From Nicotiana tabacum (Eukaryota > Streptophyta > Magnoliopsida > Solanales > Solanaceae), in NCBI RefSeq assembly GCF_000715075.1, contig NC_134097.1:65381190-65445189 (forward strand): 64,000 bases of DNA, in the 5' to 3' direction. Of the stretch, positions 56,063-64,000 are shown piece after piece. Both the position numbers and the translations under genes were made by a program. The notes under the pieces are model-generated. The model was given only the letters and a program-made list of their open reading frames with translations, did no database searches and was not told the origin of the DNA. Position 1 is the first letter of the stretch. Every line of letters begins with the position of its first letter.

Positions 56063-57070
56063 TATAATAATATTAACAATATCAAATGCAATTGTTTTCT
56101 ATATATGTCTGAACAGATACTACTATTGTATTGTAGATATATAAAATGTACGGCCAAATCTACTATCGAATAAAATCCGATTTCGATGTCTAATATAAAT
56201 TCTTCCAAACTATGAGTAAGGCTCACAGCAAAGCTTTCTGGATTTGTATAGTTATTACGATTATTAGACATTAACCATAAAATTATTTTTGCGATTAAAC
56301 TCTTATGTTGTGAAAATCCTACTAGGTACTCTCTCTCTCTCTTATACTATAGACTTGTATAGTTACCATATTATCTTGTGACGACCCGGCCAGTCGTCTC
56401 TTGAGTTACCGCTCCATTTCATCTTCTTTACGCTTCATTATCCGTGTTTTATGTGATCGAGATGATTAGTTCGAGTTCGGAGAGGATTTGGTAAGAAATG
56501 AGACACTTAGTCTCTTTTAAGAAGGCTTAAGTTGGAAAAGTCAACCGGATGTTGACTTATATGTTAGAAGGCTCGAAAGTGAGTTCCGATGGTTCGGTTA
56601 GCTTCGGGAGGTGAATTGTGACTTAGGAGCGCGATCGGAATGAGTTTTGGAGTTGTAGAGAAGATTTAGGCTTGAATTAGCAAAATTGATATTTTGGCAA
56701 ATTCCGAATGGAAGGCGAGATTTTGATATAGGGGTCGGAATGAAATTCTGAGAGTTGCAGTAGCTTCATTGTGTCATTTGGGATGTGTGTGCAAAATTTC
56801 AGGTCATTCGGACAAGATTTGATAGACCTTTTGATCGAAAGCATAATTTAAGAGTTCTTGGAGTTCTTAGGCCTGAATCCTATGTTAAATTGGTGATTTG
56901 ATGTTGTTGTGAGCATTCCGAAGTTCTGAGCAAGTTTGAACGATGTCATGAGATGTGTTGGTATAATTGGTTTGAAGTTCCGGGAGTTCCAGGTAGTTTC
57001 CGGGATGTTTTCGTGCAAAAATCATAGTTGTAGCAGGTTTACAGGGGTTGAAGGCCCCAGTACTCACCCA

Positions 57071-57450
57071 TGCGGTCCGCACAAATGATTGCACCCGCGG
57101 TGCGTGCTTTGCGGCCCGCAAAAAATGGTGTGCGGCCGCAGTAGGCGTCACGCGGACCGCACAAAATGGTGTGCGGCCGCGGTGAAGAACATTCCACAAG
57201 TCCTACTTCGGAAGCTCATAACTTTTGATCTACAAGGAATTTTGAGGTGATTTAAAAACGAAAGTTGTATCCCTTGGTGTATAGTTTCCAGAAAGGTAAT
57301 GATATTGCAATTTGGACATCTCTAGAAAAAGGTATGGCCAAAATACTAAAATCTGTCACTGCAAAGGGAGGCCAGTGCAGCCGCACGTTGCCTTTGCGCG
57401 GACCGCACTGGCTTGCGCGGAGCGCGTGAGTTTTGGTGCGGCCCGCAGTA
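57071..57450. repeat. palindromic CpG motif clusters (TGCGGNCCGCA type)
   Basis: It contains TGCGGTCCGCA (57071-57081), TGCGGCCCGCA (57110-57120), TGCGGCCGCA (57131-57140), GCGGACCGC (57152-57160) and TGCGGCCGC (57172-57180). A second group follows at 57376-57450. The groups lie upstream of the TATA-like sequence at about 57470. Confidence 0.85.
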
Positions 57451-58061
57451 GCTGATACCTGAGGGGTGCCAATAAATACAAGGTTTTGGGTTTTATTTAA
57501 TATTTGGACCTAGAGAGCTCGGATTTTGGCGATTTTTCGAAGGTTTTTCAAGAAATTCATCGGGATTCGACGCGCGTGGAGGACAATTCGAGGGGCAAAG
57601 GCATCGCGAGCTAGAGAATTTTCCAGTTCAAGGTGAGTAATGGTTGTAAATGATGTCCTGAGGGTTTGAAACCCCGAATTTGCACGTCGTAGTGCTATAT
57701 TGAGGCAAGATACGCGCTGGATGTTGAGCGTGGGGTCTTTCACTACTGGGGATTGTGACTTGGTCCATCCCGATTGATGACTTTACTGAATATATGACTG
57801 AAATTCATTTGTTATCATCATGATTTGGGCTGATTGCCATATTTGGGCTTCGTGCCAACTATTTGAACCCTTCGGGGATTTTTATCACTGTTTCCTTACT
57901 ACTTGACTTATTATTTGAACTCAGTCTTGTTGATATTTGCTGTTTTACAAACTCAGCCACTTTTACTCAGATTTGAAACTTAAATGATATTTCTACATCA
58001 TATTTTGGGCTAAGAACTACTGTTTTACTAATGCCCAAGGGGCTTATAATGATTTCTGGAC

Positions 58062-58160
58062 TGAGTGAGGCCGAGGGCCATATGTGAAGATATGCTGAGT
58101 GATATGAGGCCGAGGGCCATATGTGAAGATATGCTGAGTGATATGAGGCCGAGGGCCTGG
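58062..58160. repeat. 39-base tandem repeat, about 2.5 copies
   Basis: The unit ATGAGGCCGAGGGCCATATG plus GAAGATATGCTGAGTGAT is repeated in tandem; related GAGGCCGAGGG words continue to 58480 and occur in the LTR at 51030-51100. Confidence 0.85.
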
Positions 58161-59085
58161 GATACTATTTATGCCATGCGGTGGATTGAGTGATGTGAGG
58201 ATATGCTGAGTGATGATGCCACGAGGTGGATTGATATAGCGCTTGGGCCGTAAGGGGGCCCTCCGGAGTCTGCACACCCACAGTGAGCGCGGGTACCCAT
58301 GTGATTTGAAACAGTGGTAACAATGACACTGTATGATGCAATTTGGTCAGGTAACAATGGCTGACCATTATGCTGAGTGATTGTGAGGTAGACCGAGGGG
58401 CTGATACTGTACTGAGAGTGAGCCCGAGGGGCTGATACTATGCTGAGCGATTGATACTGTGCCGGAGGGGCGGATTTCTACTCGTTAATTACATGTTAAA
58501 TTACCTGTTTTACTTGTTTTAAAAAGGAATATCATTTGATTTCTTCACTGATTTACTTCTTTAAGTGATTTTACTGCTTGATATGGAATTGTTTTGTGCC
58601 TTTACGTGTTTTCATACTTTCAGCCATTATTTGTAATTATTGCTCACTGAGTCGGAGCACCCACATTACTCCCTGCACCGTGTGTGCAGATTCAGGTATA
58701 GCAGAGTCCCCACCGGAGCGCTTATTCCTTCCAGGCTAGGCAGTGATTTGGAGTTACGAGGTAGCTGTTGACGTCCGTAGCCCCTTGTTTCTCTTATCCT
58801 CTATCATTTATGTTTTCTTCAGACTGTTGTATCGGATTCCGTACTTTGTTGACCTATAGCAGATTCTGTAGTAGCTCATGACTTGTGACACCCCGGTTTG
58901 GGTTGTGTCGGGATGGTTCCTACTCTTATTATCGTTAAATTCCACAATTTATGAGCATTATATTATATGTTATTACTGTTTATGATGATTAACTATTTAA
59001 AAGAGGTGTTCCATATTGGTCTGGCTGGCCTTTCTTCACGAGAGGCGCCATCACGACCGAGTTCGGGGATTGGGTCGTGACAAGT

Positions 59086-59098
59086 TGGTATCAGAGCC
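59086..59098 (+). other. primer binding site, initiator Met tRNA
   Basis: TGGTATCAGAGCC starts three bases after the LTR end and is a perfect complement of the initiator Met tRNA 3' end. Confidence 0.92.
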
Positions 59099-59283
59099 TA
59101 GGTTACTTAGGTCTCACGAGTCATGAGCAGGTTTAGTAGAATCTCATGGATCGGTATGGAGACGTCTGTATTTATCCTCGAGAGGCTGCAGAACCTTTAG
59201 GAAAAATTTCATATTCTTGAAACTCTTGTCCTGCGAACTTGTTGGTCTGAGTACTAAACTTCTGATATTCCATTCTCTCACAG

Positions 59284-60690
59284 ATGGTGAGGACGCGAGC
59301 TACCGGACGAGGTGGATGACCACCAGTGCCACCCGCTGAGGCCACCAGAGGCCGTGGATGCAATCGTGGACGTGGCAGAGGTAGAGCAGCGAGGGAAGCA
59401 ACTGTTGATACACCGACTGCTCCGGCTCCGGATCAGGTTCCCGCTATGGATGCTCCAACAGCACCAGTTCAGGCACCAGTTGTGCCTATCATGGTTTCGG
59501 GTCTTCAGGAGGCCTTAGCACAGATTTTATCAGTTTGCACTGGCATGGCTCAGGTAGTTTCAGCCACTATAGCAGTAGCTACTTCACAGGACGGGGGAGG
59601 CAATCAGACCCCCGCTGCTCGCACACCTGAGCAAGTAGTGCAGGGACTACAGACACCGGGGGCACCTCTAGCTCAGCCGGTTGCACCAGCTCAGGAGTTT
59701 ATTATGCTAGTTATGCCGGATGATGAGCAGGGTCGTCCTGAGAGGTTTAGTAGACTCCAGCCTCCGCCATTCAGTGGTGCCGAGGTCAAGAATGCCCAGG
59801 GTTTTCTTGATAAGTGTCAGCGGATGCTCCGTACAGTAGGGAGTCTTGAGACTAGTGATGTGGCATTTACCACCTTTCAGTTTACTGGGGCTGCCTTCAC
59901 ATGGTGGGAGGCGTATGAGAGGCGTAGGCCGGTTGGAGCAGTGCCCCTTACTTGGCAGCAGTTCTCCACTCTCTTCTTAGAGATGTATGTTCCACAGTCC
60001 CGCAGAGAGGAGCTGCGTAGACAGTTTGAGTGGTTGCGACAGGGGGATATGACTGTGTCACAGTATGAGTCGAGGTTTTCTGAGTTGGCTCGTCATGCCA
60101 TTTGGATGGTTCCGACAGATCGTGAGAGGATCAGGAGATTTGTTGATGGCCTTAACTATCACCTCCGTATTCTTATGACCCGAGAGAGGGTGTTGGGTGC
60201 TACGTTCGAGGAGGTGGTCGATATCGCTCGCGATATTGAGATGGTTCGGCGTCAGGATCGAGAGGAGAGGGAGGCCAAGAAGCCTCGAGGATCTGGCAGT
60301 TATAGTGGTGCTTCTTCGAGGGGCCAGTTTCAGCATGGTAGAGGCCATTCTTTCAGGCATGCTCAGTCGGCCCGCACAGAGTATCGCGGGGCATCTTCGG
60401 GTCATGGTCATCATGGATCTCAGCGGGGCCAGTCATCACTCAGTGCCCTTCCAGCCCAGAGTTCATCTTGTACCCCCTCAGCTCAGGGTTCTTCTATGCC
60501 GAGTGCATCAGCTGGTCACTCCGGTGTGAGGGGTTCCCTTCAGTCCCCTCCCACTCTCCAGCACCTGGGAGTTGTTATGAGTGTGGAGAGTTTGGACATG
60601 TGTGGAGGCAGTGTCCTCATCTATGGCTAGTTCATCTTAGTAGAGGGGTCAGCCCTCGACTACTACTCCAGTTACCTCACCACCCGCCCA
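59284..60690 (+). pseudogene. gag of the Tekay element
   Basis: The ATG at 59284 gives MVRTRATGRGG, then a TGA at 59317-59319 in the same frame as the following 430 codons. One base change, probably CGA to TGA, therefore separates them. The capsid runs from RFSRLQPPPFSGAEV through FLDKCQRMLRTVG, AAFTWWEAYERRRPVG, FEWLRQGDMTVSQYESRF and MVPTDRERIRRFVDGL. A Ser-rich linker follows, then a frameshift near 60545, after which the zinc knuckle CYECGEFGHVWRQC is intact in the new frame. The protein would form the particle and bind RNA. Apart from these two lesions it is nearly full length. Confidence 0.9.
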
Positions 60691-60699
60691 GCTAGCTAG

Positions 60700-61250
60700 G
60701 GGTGGAGGTCATGCAGCTAAGGGTCGCCCCAGAGGGGGAGGTCGATCAGGGGGCGGTTAGGTCTATTTCTATGCACTTCCTGGCAGGCCAGATGCTATTG
60801 CTTCAGATGCTGTCATTACAGGTATTGTTTCAGTTTGCCACAGAGATGCCTCTGTATTATTTGATCCCGGTTCCACCTTTTCTTATGTGCCATCATTGGG
60901 TACGCCCCGTGAGTTTCTTGCTTTACCTACTCATGTATCTACCCCAGTGGGCGATACTGTTGTTGTAGACCGTGTGTACCGGTCATGTGTGGTGACTATT
61001 GGGGGTCTGGAGACCCGAATGGATCTGTTGCTATTGAGCATAGTGGATTTTGATGTCATTTTGGGGATGGATTGGCTATCTCCGTGTCGTGCTATTCTAG
61101 ACTGTCATGCTAAGACAGTCACTTTGGCTATGCCGGGTGTACTGCGGATCGAGTGGCGTGGTGCGACTGATTATATCCCTATTAGAGTGATCTCTTTCTT
61201 GAAGGCCCAGCGTATGGTTGGGAAGGATTGCCTTTCATATATAGCATTTG
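60700..61250 (+). pseudogene. aspartic protease of the Tekay element, active site intact
   Basis: DASVLFDPGSTFSYVPSLG holds the catalytic DPGS. Compared with the sister copies, a stretch of a few codons (SSYFARY) is missing after it. STPVGDTVVVDRVYRSC, LLLLSIVDFDVILGMDWLS and the AILDCHAKTVTLAMP block follow. The open frame starting at 60887 runs on into RT without a break, as expected for a Gag-Pol polyprotein. Confidence 0.88.
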
Positions 61251-62104
61251 TGAGGGATGTTGGAGCTGAGACTCCTAGTATTGATTCTGTCCCAGTTGTG
61301 AGGGATTTTCCCGATGTTTTTCCTGTAGACCTGCCGGGCATGCCACCGGACAGGGATATTGAATTTGGTATTGACCTAGTGTCGGGCACTCAGCCCATTT
61401 CTATTCCGCCATATCGTATGGCACCAGCAAAGTTGAAGAAATTGAAAGAACAACTTCAGGAACTCCTAGATAAGGGGTTCATTCGGCCTAGTGTGTCCCC
61501 TTGGGGTGCACCGGTATTGTTTGTGAAGAAGAAGGATGGAACGATGAGAATGTGAATTGATTATAAGCAATTGAACAAAGTAACAATCAAGAACAAGTAT
61601 CCTTTGTCTCGCATTGATGATTTATTTGATCAGCTTCAGGGAGCGAGGGTGTTTTCCAAGATTGATCTCCGTTCGGGTTATCACCAGTTGAAGATCAGGG
61701 ATTCAGATATCCTTAAGACTGCTTTCAGGACCATATATGGTCATTATGAATTTCTTGTTATGTCCTTCGGGCTAACCAATGCCCCAGTAGCATTCATGCA
61801 TTTGATGAACAATGTATTTCGGCCTTATCTAGATTCGTTCGTTGTTGTATTCATTGATGATATTCTGGTGTACTTGCGTAGTCAGGAAGAGCACGCTGAG
61901 CATTTGAGAGTTGTGTTGCAGAGACTGAGGGAGGAGAAACTTTATGCAAAATTCTCCAAGTGTGAGTTTTGGCTTAGTTCCGTGGCTTTCTTGGGGCACG
62001 TGGTATCCAGCAAGGGTATACAGGTTGATCCGAAGAAGATAAAGGCGGTTTAGAGTTAGCCCAGTCTGTCCTCAGCCACAGAGATTCGTAGCTTTCTTGG
62101 GTTA
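61250..62104 (+). pseudogene. reverse transcriptase of the Tekay element, catalytic box intact
   Basis: RDFPDVFPVDLPGMPPDRDI and PPYRMAPAKLKKLKEQL lead into VSPWGAPVLFVKKKDGTMRM, a TGA at 61553-61555 in place of Cys, then [34 protein letters not shown] and [11 protein letters not shown]. Then comes FIDDIL (FIDD at 61850-61861) and [20 protein letters not shown] codons at 62051-62053 and 62057-62059 lie where the family has Gln and Trp. Apart from stops the domain is whole. Confidence 0.9.
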
Positions 62105-62640
62105 GTGGGCTATTATCGCCGGTTTGTTCAGGGATTTTCATCCATTGCATTGCCCTTGACCAAGTTGACTCAGAAGGGTGCTCCATTCGTATGGTCGGGC
62201 GAGTGTGAGGAGAGCTTTCAGAAGCTCAAGACAGCCTTGACCACAGCTCCAGTGTTGGTTTTACCATCAGCTTCAGGTTCATATACTGTGTATTGTGATG
62301 CTTCAAGAGTTGGGATTGGTTGTGTGTTGATGCAGGAGGGTATAGTTATTGTTTATGCTTCTCGGCAGTTGAAGCCCCATGAGAAGAACTACCCCGTTCA
62401 TGATTTGGAGTTGGCTGCCATAGTTCACGCATTGAAGATTTGGTGGCATTATTTGTATGGCGTATCTTGTGAGGTGTTCACTGATCATCGCAATCTTCAG
62501 CATTTGTTCAAGCAAAAGGATCTTAATTTGAGGCAGCGGAGATGGTTGGAGTTGCTTAAGGATTATGATATCACTATATTGTACCATCCGGGAAAGGCCA
62601 ATGTGGTGGCCGATGCTTTGAGATGAAAGGCAGTGAGTAT
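62105..62640 (+). pseudogene. RNase H of the Tekay element
   Basis: [20 protein letters not shown] closes RT, then [53 protein letters not shown] and [13 protein letters not shown] keep all four acidic residues of gypsy RNase H. A TGA at 62624-62626 replaces the Arg that normally follows DALR. The enzyme would remove the RNA template strand. Confidence 0.9.
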
Positions 62641-63893
62641 GGGGAGTTTGGCATATATTCCAATTGGGGAGAGACCTCTTGCAGTTGATGTTCAGGCCTT
62701 GGCCAATCGGTTCGTGAGGTTGGATATTTCAGAGCCTAGTCAGGTGTTGGCTTGTGTGATTTCTTGGTCTTCTTTATATGATCGCATTAGAAAGCACTAG
62801 TATGATGATCCGCATTTGCTTATCCTTAGGGACAGAGTCCAGCATGATGATGCCAGAGATGTGACCGTCGATGATGATGATGTGTTGCGGATGCAGGGTC
62901 GAATTTGTGTGCCCAATGTGGATGGGCTTAGAGAGCTGATTCTGGAGGAGGCCCATAGCTCGCGGTATTCCATTCATCCGGGTGCCGCGAAGATGTATCA
63001 GGATTTGAGGCAACACTATTGGTGGAGAAGAATGAAGAAAGATATTGTGGGATTTGTAGCTCGGTGTCTCAACTGTCAGTAGGTGAAGTATGAGCATCAG
63101 AGACCGAGTGGCTTATTTTAGCAGATGGTTATTCCCGGGTGGAAGTGGGAGAGAATCGCTATGGACTTTGTGGTTGGACTTCCTCGGACTTTGAAGAAGT
63201 TCGATGCTATTTGGGTGATTGTGGATCGGATGACCAAGTCTGCGCACTTCATTCCTGTGTGTACTACCTATTCTTCAGAGCGGTTGGCAGGGATTTATAT
63301 CCGGGAGATTGTTCGGTTGCATGGCGTTCATGTTTCCATCATCTCAGATAGAGGTACTCATTTTACTTCGCAGTTTTGGAGAGACGTGCAGAGAGAGTTG
63401 GGTACTCAGGTAGAGTTGAGCAAAGCGTTTCATCCTCAGACGGACGGACAGTCCGAGCGTACTATTCAAATATTGGAGGACATGTTGCGTGCTTGTGTTA
63501 TTGACTTTGGAGGTTCATGGGATAAGTTTGTACCACTTGCAGAGTTTGCTTACAACAACAACTACCAGTCGAGTATTCAGATGGCTCCATATGAGGCTTT
63601 GTACGGGAGGCGGTGTAGATCTCCGGTTGGTTGGTTCGAGCCCGGTGAGGCTAGACTATTGGGGACAGATTTGGTTCAGGATGCCTTAGAGAAGGTGAAG
63701 GTGATTCAGGAGAGGCTTCGTACAGCGCAGTCACGTCAGAAGAGTTATGCGGACCGGAAGGTTCGAGATGTGTCCTACATGGTCGGTGAGAAGGTCTTGC
63801 TGAAGGTTTCGCCCATGAAGGGTGTTATGAGATTTGGGAAGAAAGGAAAGTTGAGTACTCAGTTCATTGGGCCTTTTGAGGTGCTTCGGAGGA
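62641..63893 (+). pseudogene. integrase of the Tekay element, catalytic triad intact, C terminus cut
   Basis: The zinc domain has EEAHSSRYSIHPGAAKMY and VARCLNCQ, so His-His-Cys-Cys is kept. The core shows AMDFVVGLPRTL, IISDRGTHFTSQFWRD and TDGQSERTIQILEDML, giving Asp, Asp, Glu. AEFAYNNNYQSSIQMAPYEALYGRRCRSP and SPMKGVMRFGKKGKLSTQF follow. TAG codons at about 62799, 63080-63082 and 63119 replace Gln. After FEVLRR at 63893 the frame runs into unrelated DNA, so the chromodomain is missing. Confidence 0.9.
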
Positions 63894-63971
63894 TTTTGAC
63901 TAAACAATGTTTTTACACAACAAACCTATTTTCAGATTCAACAACAACAACAACAAACAAGTATATTCAGG
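63894..63971. other. junction DNA with a CAA microsatellite
   Basis: The pol frame ends abruptly and is followed by T- and A-rich sequence and a run of CAA triplets at about 63938-63955. I see no terminal motif that explains the breakpoint. Confidence 0.5.
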
Positions 63972-64000
63972 TGTGACGACCCGAAGGGTCATCACCGTAG
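63972..64000 (+). repeat. start of another Tekay-like LTR
   Basis: TGTGACGACCCGAAGGGTC matches the beginning of this LTR family (56377, 54265). The rest lies beyond the window. Confidence 0.6.

Larger units (their letters stand above)
54419..56376 (-). mobile_element. endogenous pararetrovirus-like fragment, degraded
   Basis: Reading leftwards there are a short open frame (56271-56026), a 71-base tandem duplication, a perfect 12-base initiator-Met primer site, a long lysine- and glutamate-rich coding remnant full of stops, and a 107-codon frame that begins at an ATGA stop-start overlap. A Met primer site without an LTR end beside it, followed by small genes joined by ATGA, is the plan of badnavirus- and tungrovirus-like Caulimoviridae. 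No coat protein, movement protein or polymerase region is included, so genus cannot be assigned. Both sides are LTRs of other elements. It is a broken genome relic. Confidence 0.5.
56377..59082 (+). repeat. 5' LTR of the Tekay element
   Basis: It starts TGTGACGACCCGGCC and ends TGGGTCGTGACA, about 2.7 kb. It contains CpG palindrome clusters at 57071-57180 and 57376-57450, and 39-base tandem repeats at 58062-58160. The TATA-like AATAAATACAAGG lies near 57470. Confidence 0.92.
56377..63893 (+). mobile_element. Tekay/Del chromovirus, plus strand, truncated before the chromodomain
   Basis: A complete 2.7 kb 5' LTR, primer site, gag and pol are present, and the pol frame ends at 63893, within the C-terminal part of integrase. 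Gag has one stop and one frameshift. Pol has about seven stops and no lost catalytic residue that I can find. It is the best preserved chromovirus in the window. The 3' part was removed at the junction near 63893. Confidence 0.9.

Noticed and set aside
59086..59098. tRNA-like words at the Met primer sites as tRNA gene fragments.
   Set aside because: Only the 3'-end complement is present and it lies next to LTR ends; no cloverleaf follows.

Overview
The window is plant nuclear DNA built almost entirely from nested and broken retroelements; I find no convincing host gene, tRNA or rRNA. The element families point to a eudicot with a large repeat fraction, and the style of the LTRs fits Solanaceae such as Nicotiana. 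These families are Tekay/Del chromoviruses with an initiator-Met-tRNA primer site, TAT elements with a second RNase H and an antisense 3' gene, an Ogre-like element, and a fragment resembling an endogenous pararetrovirus. The species assignment is inference.

Layout. 1-1815: an LTR fragment (-) and a Ty3/gypsy reverse-transcriptase fragment (+). 1817-8887: a decayed Tekay chromovirus on the minus strand, with a truncated 3' LTR on the left and a 1.6 kb 5' LTR on the right. 9905-43361: a TAT element (+) that carries a three-level nest. Inside it lie a 1.4 kb insertion (12829-14241, probably a solo LTR) and a large Ogre-type non-autonomous element on the minus strand (20014-40846, perfect AGTTG duplication). 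The left-hand LTR of that Ogre-type element is itself split by a second, complete TAT element (21464-32278, perfect CCTTC duplication). 43828 to about 47446: a long LTR (-). 48727-49110: a hAT-like terminal fragment. 49117-53572: a truncated Tekay element (+) with a 2.6 kb LTR. 53573-54418: two LTR fragments in opposite orientation. 54419-56376: a pararetrovirus-like fragment (-). 56377-63893: a Tekay element (+) whose pol keeps every catalytic residue I could check and is cut off just before its chromodomain. 63972-64000: the first bases of another LTR.

The coding parts work, or worked, as standard retrotransposon machinery (Gag, protease, reverse transcriptase, RNase H, integrase). Almost all are now broken by stops and frameshifts, several of which look like C-to-T decay of methylated sites.

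The least explained structures are noncoding. First, six unrelated-looking LTR types each carry a cluster of short CpG-containing palindromes; in two of them the cluster sits next to a shared CCTGGGCAGAA block and a TATA box. Second, the Ogre-type element contains four dispersed copies of a hairpin module whose stems are kept paired by compensating base changes. Third, it carries a roughly 24-unit satellite with two unit lengths. Fourth, both TAT elements carry an antisense, apparently intron-containing gene with a coiled-coil tail.
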